A stretch of DNA of 64,000 nucleotides from contig CAWBVW010000004.1 in the NCBI GenBank assembly GCA_963792365.1, forward strand, positions 310,001 through 374,000. The letters are read 5' to 3'. Position 1 is the stretch's first letter; every line of letters begins with the position of its first letter. The position numbers and the translations under genes were made by a program. Under the pieces are notes generated by a model. The model searched no databases. It saw only the letters and a list, made by a program, of their open reading frames with translations, and was not told where the DNA came from. The DNA is from JAOUGY01 sp963792365 (GTDB lineage Bacteria > Actinomycetota > Acidimicrobiia > Spongiisociales > ZC4RG35). Below are positions 8,651-17,387 of this stretch, in pieces.

Positions 8651-9559
8651 TCATCCCGGGACCGCCATCGGGCCGAACCGCTTCTCGAAGCGTTCCGCCT
8701 GGGCGATGATCTTGTTCGGGAGCTCCATGATCTTGTCCTGAACTTCGGCCGCTGCACTCGTCAGACCGGTCAACTCACCGATCTTCCAGTACTCGAGCAG
8801 CGGCACGAGAACGCGGTCGTGGTGCACCCTGAGGTTGTAGACGCCTGCCTTGGCGATCTCCACCGATCGCCGCAGGAAGCCGGGGATGCCGACGCCGGGC
8901 ATCTGGAAGTTGTCGAACGTCCGATAGATGCCTTCGAGCGCAACGGACGGAGCTTCCCTGAGCATCGCGGTGAGAACGCCGCGATAGAAGACGAAGTGAT
9001 GGTTCTCGTCGGCCGAGATGTTTCGCATCAGATCGAACGCGCCCTCATCGTCGGTGATCCGGCCTGCGTTCCGATGCGAAACCCTGGTCGCCAGCTCCTG
9101 TGCGGAGGTGTACGCAAAGAGCTCCACCGGGGACTCGAACCCAGGCTCCCACCCGGCCTTCATCGTCGCCATCCGATCGTCTTCGAGTTCATCAGGATCG
9201 CAGTTGCGCGACGTGAGAAGGTAGCTGCGGATCGCAATGGCATGCTGGCCTTCTTCTGCCGTCCAGGTGCCGTTCCACTGCTTCCAGATCGACGTGCGCG
9301 GCAGGAATTCGGCCAGCGCGAGGTGGTAGGAGGGCAGATTGTCCTCGGTCAGCAGGTTCAGAACCAAGGACGTCCGGGCCCGCTCGTTGATCGTGCACTG
9401 AGATGCGTCCCACGGTTTGTCGCGGAATGACTCACCGCGCTCCCAGGGAATGAAGTCGTGGAAATACCAATGCTTCCGACGTTCCTGATGTTCTTCGACC
9501 AACTGGCGCACGTCGGCTTCGACGGCCTCGAGCAACTCGAACTGCTCGTTGTATGCCAT
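8651..9559 (-). CDS. Acyl-ACP desaturase-like diiron protein
   Basis: 302 residues, typical for soluble stearoyl-ACP desaturase homologues. The two diiron ligand motifs are visible: E-E-G-Q-H near residue 103 and A-D-E-N-H-H near residue 186. These enzymes insert a cis double bond into acyl chains on ACP in the cytosol; actinobacterial members (DesA1/DesA2 type) serve mycolate or membrane-lipid synthesis. The gene stands alone on the minus strand between the convergent amidohydrolase and the envelope operon. The regiospecificity cannot be predicted. Confidence 0.88.
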   Translation of the reverse strand: MAYNEQFELLEAVEADVRQLVEEHQERRKHWYFHDFIPWERGESFRDKPWDASQCTINERARTSLVLNLLTEDNLPSYHLALAEFLPRTSIWKQWNGTWTAEEGQHAIAIRSYLLTSRNCDPDELEDDRMATMKAGWEPGFESPVELFAYTSAQELATRVSHRNAGRITDDEGAFDLMRNISADENHHFVFYRGVLTAMLREAPSVALEGIYRTFDNFQMPGVGIPGFLRRSVEIAKAGVYNLRVHHDRVLVPLLEYWKIGELTGLTSAAAEVQDKIMELPNKIIAQAERFEKRFGPMAVPG

Positions 9560-9640
9560 GCCTGACTCTCCCGGGGGGTTAACGAACCGTAGCGAAGTTC
9601 TCGGGGGTATCGCGCCCGAAGGGTCGATGATCCAACCCGC

Positions 9641-11398
9641 TCAGCCGCCCGCATAGAGGATCGCGCTGCCGGGGGTGTCGTGGGCGGAAAGGACTTCACC
9701 CACGACTACAAGCCCGTCGAGCACGGTGGGATCCCCCTGGTGTTTGCCGTTTTCAAACCACAGGAGCACCTCGCCCGGCTCGTCTACCGGATCGGAGTGA
9801 ACTGTCGGGAGTGTTCGGGTCGGACACTCTGAGTAGTACTCGACGGTCGGCGCATAGGCGGTCACCATCTCACATGCGGCCCCGCCGAGCTCTGCTGCCC
9901 TATCCGCCGCCTCGGCGATGACGCGATTGGCGTCGGCCATCCGAACCAGGACTTCTCTCTCAGCGAACGCGTTGATCGTGCCGAGAGCGAGCACGATCAA
10001 CGGCAGAAGCACAGTGAGGAACACGTTGGCACGGCGCCGCCCGATCGTCTTCGAGAGCAGGTGGGCACCGACGATCGAGCCGACCGCCAGGCTGTAGAAG
10101 ACGTAGCGCGGCTCCGCGTGGGCGCCGACGCCGGTGATGACGAGGGCAACCACCCCACAGCCCAACAGATAGCGCGCCGGTCGGCCGGCGACCACGGCCG
10201 CCATCGAAGCGATGCAGAACACAAGCCCCAGGATTCCGAAGTTCTGGACCGGAGCAGTCACGTAGTCGACGAGACCGGCACCGAAATACGCCGGGCCGGC
10301 GACTTCACCGGCGTCGAGCATCACCGACAACGGTCCACCGGCGACCGCTGTCGACCACAGCAGGTGCGGCGCCAGGGCGGCCACCCCGAGACCCGCCGCG
10401 ACGAGGAGCGTCCTCGTGTAGCTCGCGAGCTGATCGCGCCAAGTCACGGCGGCGACCAGGGCGATTCCTGCGAGGGTGAGAATCGTGCCGTACCGCAGAT
10501 AGAAGGCCGCGGCGGCGGGCAGCGTTGCCCAGAGCAGGTACCTCGGACGTCGAAGCTCGAACGCATCGTGGATGAGCCATGTCACGACCAGGATCAGTGC
10601 CGTCGCGATCAGGTCGTTCAAGAACTCACCACTCCGGCGCAGAACGGGGATCGCTCCGGCGAAGACGAGCGCACCGGTCATCCCCGCCGCGGGCGAGAGA
10701 AGGCGGCGTCCCACCATCCACACCGTCAGAGTGGTGCCGACCGCCATGAAGGCGCCAAGCACCCGCAGCACGACCTGACTGTCGGCCACCATGGTGGCGA
10801 GCGCTCCGATCGCCGCAAGCCCGGGCGGTCGATACTGCTCGACGAGGGTGGCCGGCAGGTCCAACACCCACGACCGGCCCCATGTGGCATACACCGATTC
10901 GTCGTGACCCAAGGTGGCAGACGGGAGCGTCACCAAGGCGACCCATGCGACGAACGCTGCGACCGCCGCCACAGTCCAGGCTCCACCGAGGGGGGCGGCC
11001 TGACCCCAGCGGGTCACCAGTTGCCGTCTTCCACGCAAGAGCCACCCAAAGAAGCCGCCGGCCAGGGCCACCGCGAGAACGGCGAACGTGAAGAGCTGAG
11101 GGCCGTCAGGGATGGAAGACGCGACGGCGGCTACCGCGCCGGCGGCGACGGCCCCAAACCGAAACCCGCCCCACCAGCCCTCACCGCCGGAGCCTGCATC
11201 GAAGACGACTCCTGCTGCGACGACACCTGCTCCCACGGAAATGACGTGGAGCGGGATCGCATCGTTTGCAACGAAACGCCAGAGACCCTGGAGCCAGCCG
11301 GCAGTGAACAAGACGACTCCGAACCCCACGAGCAAACCGGGAGTCGGCCGCCGCCGAGCCGGGACTTCAGTCGAGACCGTACGCTCGGAAATATCCAT
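9641..11398 (-). CDS. Multi-pass GT39/ArnT-like glycosyltransferase
   Basis: 585 residues with at least ten hydrophobic segments. After the first helices a periplasmic-loop motif G-H-D-E-S-V-Y-A occurs, the acidic motif that polyprenyl-phosphate-sugar transferases of the PMT/ArnT superfamily use for catalysis. A soluble C-terminal part of about 100 residues with two Cys follows. I chose the ATG at 11398, which has GGGAAG 5 bases ahead; an earlier ATG at 11413 lacks a site. It overlaps the propeller gene by 32 bp and is the last gene of a three-gene envelope operon. The acceptor is unknown; the Thr-rich surface proteins of this genome are possible targets. Confidence 0.8.
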   Translation of the reverse strand: MDISERTVSTEVPARRRPTPGLLVGFGVVLFTAGWLQGLWRFVANDAIPLHVISVGAGVVAAGVVFDAGSGGEGWWGGFRFGAVAAGAVAAVASSIPDGPQLFTFAVLAVALAGGFFGWLLRGRRQLVTRWGQAAPLGGAWTVAAVAAFVAWVALVTLPSATLGHDESVYATWGRSWVLDLPATLVEQYRPPGLAAIGALATMVADSQVVLRVLGAFMAVGTTLTVWMVGRRLLSPAAGMTGALVFAGAIPVLRRSGEFLNDLIATALILVVTWLIHDAFELRRPRYLLWATLPAAAAFYLRYGTILTLAGIALVAAVTWRDQLASYTRTLLVAAGLGVAALAPHLLWSTAVAGGPLSVMLDAGEVAGPAYFGAGLVDYVTAPVQNFGILGLVFCIASMAAVVAGRPARYLLGCGVVALVITGVGAHAEPRYVFYSLAVGSIVGAHLLSKTIGRRRANVFLTVLLPLIVLALGTINAFAEREVLVRMADANRVIAEAADRAAELGGAACEMVTAYAPTVEYYSECPTRTLPTVHSDPVDEPGEVLLWFENGKHQGDPTVLDGLVVVGEVLSAHDTPGSAILYAGG

Positions 11399-12947
11399 CG
11401 CGACTTCCCACATAGATACGCCCGTCCCACACGGCCGGCGTCGATTCGATGCAGCCGCCAGCCGCCGGCGCCAGTGTCCACAGCGACTCGGGGTTTGCTG
11501 GATCGTTCAGCGAGTAGGCGCGCATCTCCGGTGGTTCGCAGGTAGCGAGCAGCAATACTCCATCGACGATGACCGGCGACGACCAGGCGTGGGGGCCGAC
11601 GTCCTCACGCCAGGTGACCTCGCCGGTTTTGGCGTCGACCGCCAGCAACTCGCCCGGTTCGGTGCTCACGTACACAAACCCGTCACCCAACGCAGGCGTC
11701 GCCCAGATCCCTCCCGGTCCAGGATCCCCCGGAACCGCCACGCCCCAGATTCGAGGGTCCCCGGTCGTGTACGGGTCCAGCTTCACGAGTTGACCGACCT
11801 CCTTCGACCGGTCGTTCTTCCGCTCTTCCTCGACTGCCACGTACAGCATGCCTTCGCTGTCCACCACCACGGTGGCATCGGCATCGTCGCCGACCCAATA
11901 GTCGAACACGACCGGAGCCTCTCCTTGCTCGACCTGGGACACGTCGAGCCCCACGACCCGCCCGCCAGAGTTGGTGAAGTACACGCGGCGGTCGAAGACC
12001 GCCACCGAGGCCTCGATGGACACATTGCTTCCGACCAGGCCTAGCAGCTCATCGGTGTAGCCGGGGGTCTCGAACACCACGTCCGGGTCGACCCTCACGA
12101 GCCCGTCCTCGCCGATTGCACGATTGAGCTTCACGGCGAAGAACCAGGAGTTCTCGCCGCCTTCGTACATGATGTCATCGACGATGACCGGATTCCCGTC
12201 CCAGTCGTTGTTCCAGATCCCCGGCACGGCGGAAGCGTCGAGCGACCAGAGTTCGACGGGGGGATCTCGATCCAACGCGATGATCCTCAACTTGTCGTCC
12301 CGGGAACCCGTGTAGAGGAGCGGGAAGCCGTCCGGGTCCAGCGTCACCGAGCCCTTGATGATGTCGCCGACCGGGAAGCTGGGGCGAGTCTCGACGCCGC
12401 TCATCGCGTCGACGAAGTGAACGGCCTTGTCGTACGCCCCGAAGATGACTTCAGTCACTCCGTCCGGTCGCTCCCAGACCACTGGCTGACCGGTCCATCC
12501 GGAGCCACACCATTGCTTGCTTTCACCCGCGACCACCGAGATCCCGCACATCGGCTCGTCGGGGTAGGACCAGAGCTCGTCCGGAGCAGTCGAAGGCAGC
12601 GGACCCGATCCGTAGTAGGTGCGAGTCGGGTTGCCTCGGAACATCGTGAGTCCCACCACCTCGCCCCATGGCTTGCCCACGGTGAACGCCGGGACCTCGC
12701 CTGGGAGCCGCTCCGGAGCGGTGGAGGCCGTGGTCTGGGTGACGACCGTCGTGGTGGTGGTATCGGCTGTGGTCGACGGACTTGCCGCAATCGTCGTGGT
12801 GGTCTGCGCTACTGCGTCCGTTGCCTCCCCGAACGAGACTCCGCCGGTGACGAACACTGCGGCTCCGGCGATCACCACCGCCATGGCGAGGAGGGCGACC
12901 GCCAACCCGGCGCGGGATCCGCGGCTTGGTCCTTCGCGGTGGGTCAC
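11367..12947 (-). CDS. Membrane-anchored PQQ-like beta-propeller protein
   Basis: 526 residues. One N-terminal membrane helix (about 14-36) is followed by a Thr-rich linker and then repeated blades with text such as V-V-W-E-R-P-D-G, L-Y-V-A-V-E-E and V-Y-V-S-T-E-P-G-E-L-L-A-V-D-A-K-T-G. That is the signature of PQQ-enzyme-like or BamB-like propellers. It faces the cell exterior. There is no sign of a dehydrogenase active site, so a scaffold or binding role is more likely than catalysis. The start overlaps the CapA-like stop as ATGA. Confidence 0.8.
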   Translation of the reverse strand: MTHREGPSRGSRAGLAVALLAMAVVIAGAAVFVTGGVSFGEATDAVAQTTTTIAASPSTTADTTTTTVVTQTTASTAPERLPGEVPAFTVGKPWGEVVGLTMFRGNPTRTYYGSGPLPSTAPDELWSYPDEPMCGISVVAGESKQWCGSGWTGQPVVWERPDGVTEVIFGAYDKAVHFVDAMSGVETRPSFPVGDIIKGSVTLDPDGFPLLYTGSRDDKLRIIALDRDPPVELWSLDASAVPGIWNNDWDGNPVIVDDIMYEGGENSWFFAVKLNRAIGEDGLVRVDPDVVFETPGYTDELLGLVGSNVSIEASVAVFDRRVYFTNSGGRVVGLDVSQVEQGEAPVVFDYWVGDDADATVVVDSEGMLYVAVEEERKNDRSKEVGQLVKLDPYTTGDPRIWGVAVPGDPGPGGIWATPALGDGFVYVSTEPGELLAVDAKTGEVTWREDVGPHAWSSPVIVDGVLLLATCEPPEMRAYSLNDPANPESLWTLAPAAGGCIESTPAVWDGRIYVGSRDGYFRAYGLD

Positions 12948-14041
12948 TCGCTCGGCTCGCAGTCGCCGCGCAGCTCCGGCCTACCGGACACCTCGATGAA
13001 TACGGGCGTCATGCAGGTTTCGACACCACCATCCGCCCGGAACGTGACCCGTGCGATCGCGGTCGTGGCTCCGGCGTCGGAAAGGCGAGGCCAGATGAAG
13101 TTGCCGAGCGTCCAGAACACGGGGGCGTTCCCGATCATCTCCATCGAACCGAGTCGATGCGAGTGGTGCCCGAACACGACGTCGGCACCTGCTTCGATCA
13201 TGGCTTCCGCTCGGGCGCGATCCAACACATCGGGTTCGGTGACGAGCTCCCTTCCCCAATGAATCGTGACGACGACGACATCGGCCACCTGATCTGCAGC
13301 CTTCACGGATGCGACCATCTGATCGATGTCATCCCCACTCGCCATGCCCGCGGACTCCTCGGTGGCCAGCCAGGCGTCTCCCGGCACGACCCCACCCATG
13401 CCGAGGACTGCAACAGTCCATCCGTCGATCTCCACGATCGCCGGCGCAGTCGCGGCCTCCAGATTCGAGCCGACACCCACGGGCACGATCCCGGCCGCCG
13501 CCACGTTCTCTATGGAGTCCAGCAGCCCTTCGACGCCACGATCCTGACCATGGTTGTTGGCGAGGTTGGCGACCTCGACGCCGTTGGCTGCTGCCACCGG
13601 CAACGCCGCCGGGTCACAGTGGAAGCTGTAGTCCTTGTCGGCCTGCTGACCGGCGTCGGTCGGTGGACATTCGAGGTTGATCACGGTGAGGTCGTCGTCG
13701 AGAAACACCCCGTCGAGGCCCTCGAAGGCAACGTCGTACCACGACTCGGCAAAAGTCGGGACGTACACGGGATCGAAGTTCACATCACCCACAGCCTGGA
13801 TGACGAGGTCGCCCAGTGGCGCCTCGGTCACGGTGGTCGTGCTCGCCATGAACGTGCTCTCCGTGGTCGGGCTCATCGTCGTCGTGGTCGTCGACGAGGT
13901 GCCGCCACGAGTCTCCACGGTCACTGCCGTCGGAGCCGCAATCGCCGAGGCCGCCGAGACATCCGGGCGCACGAAGGCGAAGGCGGTGACCCCGAGGAGG
14001 ACACCACCGGCCACGATGAGCAACCATTGGACACGTCGCAT
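12944..14041 (-). CDS. CapA-family (PGA_cap) metallophosphatase-like envelope protein
   Basis: 365 residues. A signal/anchor helix (about 6-24) and a Thr-rich linker precede the CapA domain. Its markers are A-V-G-D-V-N-F-D, L-A-N-N-H-G-Q-D-R-G and G-H-H-S-H-R-L-G, the His/Asp/Asn metal ligands of calcineurin-like folds. CapA proteins take part in poly-gamma-glutamate capsule or other surface-polymer handling. No CapB or CapC is present here, so the true substrate is open. It is the first gene of the operon with the propeller and the GT39-like enzyme. Confidence 0.85.
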   Translation of the reverse strand: MRRVQWLLIVAGGVLLGVTAFAFVRPDVSAASAIAAPTAVTVETRGGTSSTTTTTMSPTTESTFMASTTTVTEAPLGDLVIQAVGDVNFDPVYVPTFAESWYDVAFEGLDGVFLDDDLTVINLECPPTDAGQQADKDYSFHCDPAALPVAAANGVEVANLANNHGQDRGVEGLLDSIENVAAAGIVPVGVGSNLEAATAPAIVEIDGWTVAVLGMGGVVPGDAWLATEESAGMASGDDIDQMVASVKAADQVADVVVVTIHWGRELVTEPDVLDRARAEAMIEAGADVVFGHHSHRLGSMEMIGNAPVFWTLGNFIWPRLSDAGATTAIARVTFRADGGVETCMTPVFIEVSGRPELRGDCEPSE

Positions 14042-14100
14042 TGGAGAAGGTGAGGGTAGAGCTACGACGGGCGAAAGGGGCGGACTGAACCCCCGGCACG

Positions 14101-14121
14101 ACGTTCTACGTTCTACGTTCT
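14101..14121. repeat. Heptanucleotide tandem repeat ACGTTCT, 3 copies
   Basis: Three exact copies of ACGTTCT lie between the aap operon end and the capA-like start. The same unit recurs at 62105-62118. Confidence 0.8.
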
Positions 14122-14140
14122 ACCGATCGAAGCGAGTACC

Positions 14141-14920
14141 TCAAAGGATCTGCGACAGGAACAGTTTCGTTCGGTCTTCCTGGGGAGTCTGGAAGAAGTG
14201 CTCGGGGGTGCCGACTTCGACGATCTGACCGTCGGCCATGAACACCACACGATCTGCGACCTCACGGGCGAAGTTCATCTCGTGGGTGACCACGATCATC
14301 GTCATTCCACCTTTTGCGAGGTCCTTCATGACGTCGAGGACCTCGCCGATCATCTCGGGGTCAAGCGCCGAGGTGGGCTCGTCGAACAACATGACTTTGG
14401 GGTTCATGGCAAGGGAACGGGCGATGGCCACACGTTGCTGCTGCCCACCCGAAAGTTGCCCGGGGTATTTCTTGGCCTGTTCCGGGATCTTCACGCGCTC
14501 CAGCAGCTCCATCGCATTCGACTCGGCCTCGCGTTTGGGAATCCGACGTACCTGACGAGGCGCCAGGGTGATGTTGTCGAGCACCGATAGGTGCGGGAAC
14601 AGATTGAACTGTTGGAACACCATCCCGGTCTCCCGCCGGATCTCCTGGATGTTCTTCACGTCCTCGGACAACTCGATGCCGTCCACGAGGATGCGCCCGC
14701 CGTCGTGCGCCTCCAGACGATTGATGCACCGGATCATGGTGGACTTGCCGGACCCGGAGGGCCCGATCACCACCACGACCTCCTGGCGACCCACCTTCAG
14801 GTTGATGTCCGACAACGCCTGGAAGCTCCCGAAGAACTTGTCGACGTGCTCCAGTTCGATGATCACGTCGCCCTTGTGGGCGGTGGCGTCGGCGAAAACG
14901 GTCTGGTCTGCGTCGGTCAT
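14141..14920 (-). CDS. aapP: General L-amino-acid ABC transporter, ATP-binding protein
   Basis: 259 residues. Walker A is G-P-S-G-S-G-K-S-T, the signature is L-S-G-G-Q-Q-Q-R and Walker B is V-M-L-F-D-E-P-T-S-A-L-D-P, followed by the switch His in V-V-T-H-E-M. The sequence is of the polar amino-acid GlnQ/AapP type. Its start overlaps the permease stop (ATGA at 14917-14920), so it is the last gene of aapJQMP. It energises uptake of amino acids on the cytoplasmic side. Confidence 0.93.
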   Translation of the reverse strand: MTDADQTVFADATAHKGDVIIELEHVDKFFGSFQALSDINLKVGRQEVVVVIGPSGSGKSTMIRCINRLEAHDGGRILVDGIELSEDVKNIQEIRRETGMVFQQFNLFPHLSVLDNITLAPRQVRRIPKREAESNAMELLERVKIPEQAKKYPGQLSGGQQQRVAIARSLAMNPKVMLFDEPTSALDPEMIGEVLDVMKDLAKGGMTMIVVTHEMNFAREVADRVVFMADGQIVEVGTPEHFFQTPQEDRTKLFLSQIL

Positions 14921-16173
14921 CTGGTCCCAACTCCTAGCCGCCGTTCAAGGCGCTGGCTCTCTCTCGACATCGTGAACGATCCCACCCAGAACAGGAACCC
15001 TGCAAAAACCAGCGTCTCGATGATCAGCCCTTGACCCCGGAAGTCCGGCTGCTGGGTGATGACCCGCGCCCCGTCGAGCAGGTCGAGGATCCCGAGAGCC
15101 AGCCCGGCCAGCGTCGTGTCCTTGAACAGCGAGATGAACTGTCCGATCTGGGCGGGGATCACATTGCGGAGGGCCTGTGGCAACACGATCCGCGACATCT
15201 GCTTCAGTGGGCTGAGGCCGAGCGCCTTGGCTGCCTCCTCCTGACCCCGTGGCACGGACTGCAACCCCCCTCGCACGATCTCGGCCAGATAGGCGGCCGT
15301 GAACACGGTGAAGGTGATGACCGCCCTCACGACCTTCGAGGGGGCGAAGGCCGCGGGCACGAAGAACTCGAGAGAGACGTTGGCCAGCAGCAGCAGGACG
15401 AACAGAGGCGAGCCGCGGACGAACTCGATGTAGACGATCGACAAGCTCTTCAGCAGAGGCAGCTTCGACCGTCTCCCAAGAGCAAGCAGCACACCGAGCG
15501 GGAAACACAGGATGATTCCCGCCGCAGCCGACATCACGTTGAACAGGAAGCCTTCCCAATCGGCGAGCGGGACCGCATCGATCATGTAGAGGAACAGGAT
15601 CACCGGCACGGCGACAAGTGCGAGGATCAAGCCGCGCGTCGCCCAGACCGACGCCGGCGGCCTCCTCCCAAAACGGCGACCGGCCATCACGGCCGCGACG
15701 GCGAGAACCGCCGTGGCACCAACCATCAGCCATGGACCAGGAGAATCGGTGAGCAGGAGCAGAAGGACCACGGTCCCGATGATCAGTCCGAATCGACGTG
15801 TCAGATCCGCTATCCGCTCGCCAGGAGTCAAACCGGCGATCAGAGACAGCCCGGCCCGGATCTGGCGCCCCGAGATCCATCCGGCGATCAGCCCTCCCCA
15901 CGCCGCCAACCCAACGATCACCACGGCGACGCGAAGCAGATGCACATCCGGCCAGCGACCCACGAGAAGCAGCTTGAGGTTTGTTTCGACGATCGCCCAC
16001 CGCGCGTTGACAAAAACGAAGATCGCAACCCTCACCAGGATGTACAGGCCCAGCGCCCCGAACACGACGGTGATCACACCGTCCAGCGGGGAGCGGAACA
16101 TGTTGCGGCGCAGCCATGTGAGCGCAGGCGACGGCTGTCGTGCCTCAGCAGGACGTGTGGTGGTGGCGGTCAT
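14917..16173 (-). CDS. aapM: General L-amino-acid ABC transporter, permease (AapM-like)
   Basis: 418 residues from the ATG at 16173, which overlaps the previous stop as ATGA. It is longer than ordinary His/Glu-type permeases because of extra membrane helices in the N-terminal half, a trait of AapM/BztC proteins. The conserved EAA loop near the end reads E-E-A-A-K-A-L-G-L-S and the text after it, I-V-L-P-Q-A-L-R-N-V-I-P, is typical. It forms a heterodimeric channel with the preceding permease. Confidence 0.92.
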   Translation of the reverse strand: MTATTTRPAEARQPSPALTWLRRNMFRSPLDGVITVVFGALGLYILVRVAIFVFVNARWAIVETNLKLLLVGRWPDVHLLRVAVVIVGLAAWGGLIAGWISGRQIRAGLSLIAGLTPGERIADLTRRFGLIIGTVVLLLLLTDSPGPWLMVGATAVLAVAAVMAGRRFGRRPPASVWATRGLILALVAVPVILFLYMIDAVPLADWEGFLFNVMSAAAGIILCFPLGVLLALGRRSKLPLLKSLSIVYIEFVRGSPLFVLLLLANVSLEFFVPAAFAPSKVVRAVITFTVFTAAYLAEIVRGGLQSVPRGQEEAAKALGLSPLKQMSRIVLPQALRNVIPAQIGQFISLFKDTTLAGLALGILDLLDGARVITQQPDFRGQGLIIETLVFAGFLFWVGSFTMSRESQRLERRLGVGTR

Positions 16174-17336
16174 CGTTCCACCAGTTTGAAGCGGCGGTTC
16201 GCGAGGTTGACGAAGACCGAGGTGATGAGCGACAGGACCACGTAGAAGAGCAATGCGAGCGTGAAAGCAGGCACTGCCGGAGATCCGTTGCCCACCGTGA
16301 TCTGCGTCACGTTGGTGATGTCGAAGTAGGCAAAGCCCGCCGCCAGCGAAGAGTTCTTGATGAGATTCAGATACTGGTTTCCGAGCGGGGGGATGGCGAT
16401 GCGCATGGCCTGCGGAAGGATCACGTTCCACATGCGTTGGAACCCGGACAACGCCAGCGCGGACGCCGCCTCGCCTTGTCCCATCGGGATCGCCTGGATG
16501 GAGCCCCGGACGATCTCAGCAATGTGCGACGCGGTGTAGACCACCAAGGCCACCAGGACCGCAAAGTAGGAAGGATCGACTCCGATCCCACCGACGACCC
16601 GCGGCCCATCGACCGAGGGCAGATTCAGGCGGCCACCCAGGATGAACCACCCGGTCACCAGGGTCACCAACAAGAACGTGCCACCGATGAGTCCGGACCT
16701 GGCAGGTGCCCCTGTTCGATCCGCGACGCCGTGACGCCATCTTGTGATCACCCACCACCCTGCAACGCCGAAGGCGAACAACAGCAAGAGCGATGCTCCC
16801 GTGACGTTCTCATACCACGGGAGTCCCATTCCCCTGTTCGAGAAGACAAACCAATCGAACGGTGTCCACGCCTCGTCGATGGTCGGGAACGCCTGGAGCA
16901 CCAGACCCAGCACGACGAAGGTCAGGATCACCAACAATGGGAGGTTCCTGATCGTCTCGACGTAGACAGTGCTGAGTTTGTTGACCACCCAGTTCGTCGA
17001 GAGGCGACCGATCCCGATGAGGATGCCGAGCACGGTGGCGAGGATGACGCCGACCACCGAAACCCTGATCGTGTTCAGCACTCCGATCACATAGGCGTTC
17101 CGTACACGCTCTTGAGGAGAGAAGTCGGCACCCGGGATGTCGAAGTTGGTCGGCTGGCTTAGGAAGTCGAAGCTGGTGGGAATTCCGCTCGACTCAGTGT
17201 TCGTGCGGTAGTTCCCGTACAGCCAGAAGATCACGAACGCCACGATCGCAAACACGACGAGTTGAAAGACCCACTTGAGGACGCGTACGTCCCGATAGAT
17301 CGGAACCCTCGCCGATGTGTCTGCTGTGACGGTCAT
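16170..17336 (-). CDS. aapQ: General L-amino-acid ABC transporter, permease (AapQ-like)
   Basis: 388 residues from the ATG at 17336; an earlier start at 17375 would run through the hairpin and is less likely. It has about eight membrane helices with the long insert of AapQ/BztB. The coupling loop is G-E-A-A-S-A-L-A-L-S and I-L-P-Q-A-M-R-I-A-I-P-P-L follows. It sits 51 bases after the binding-protein gene, and a strong hairpin fills that gap. Confidence 0.92.
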   Translation of the reverse strand: MTVTADTSARVPIYRDVRVLKWVFQLVVFAIVAFVIFWLYGNYRTNTESSGIPTSFDFLSQPTNFDIPGADFSPQERVRNAYVIGVLNTIRVSVVGVILATVLGILIGIGRLSTNWVVNKLSTVYVETIRNLPLLVILTFVVLGLVLQAFPTIDEAWTPFDWFVFSNRGMGLPWYENVTGASLLLLFAFGVAGWWVITRWRHGVADRTGAPARSGLIGGTFLLVTLVTGWFILGGRLNLPSVDGPRVVGGIGVDPSYFAVLVALVVYTASHIAEIVRGSIQAIPMGQGEAASALALSGFQRMWNVILPQAMRIAIPPLGNQYLNLIKNSSLAAGFAYFDITNVTQITVGNGSPAVPAFTLALLFYVVLSLITSVFVNLANRRFKLVER

Positions 17337-17343
17337 GATGGAG

Positions 17344-17377
17344 GATTGGGTGGTGGCCGAATGGCCACCACCCAATC
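17344..17377 (-). terminator. Intercistronic hairpin between aapJ and aapQ
   Basis: A perfect 15-bp stem (GATTGGGTGGTGGCC with its complement) closed by a 4-base loop, located between the binding-protein stop and the permease start. Such structures cause partial termination or protect the upstream mRNA from 3' decay, giving more binding protein than permease. Confidence 0.8.
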
Positions 17378-17387
17378 GTCGCCTTGT

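Noticed and set aside
10061..11545. 494-residue plus-strand open frame opposite the GT39-like gene
   Set aside because: Highly charged Arg/Gly/His text with no fold signature; antisense shadow of a multi-pass membrane protein.
15031..16245. 404-residue plus-strand open frame opposite aapM
   Set aside because: Arg/Asp/His-rich shadow of a conserved permease.
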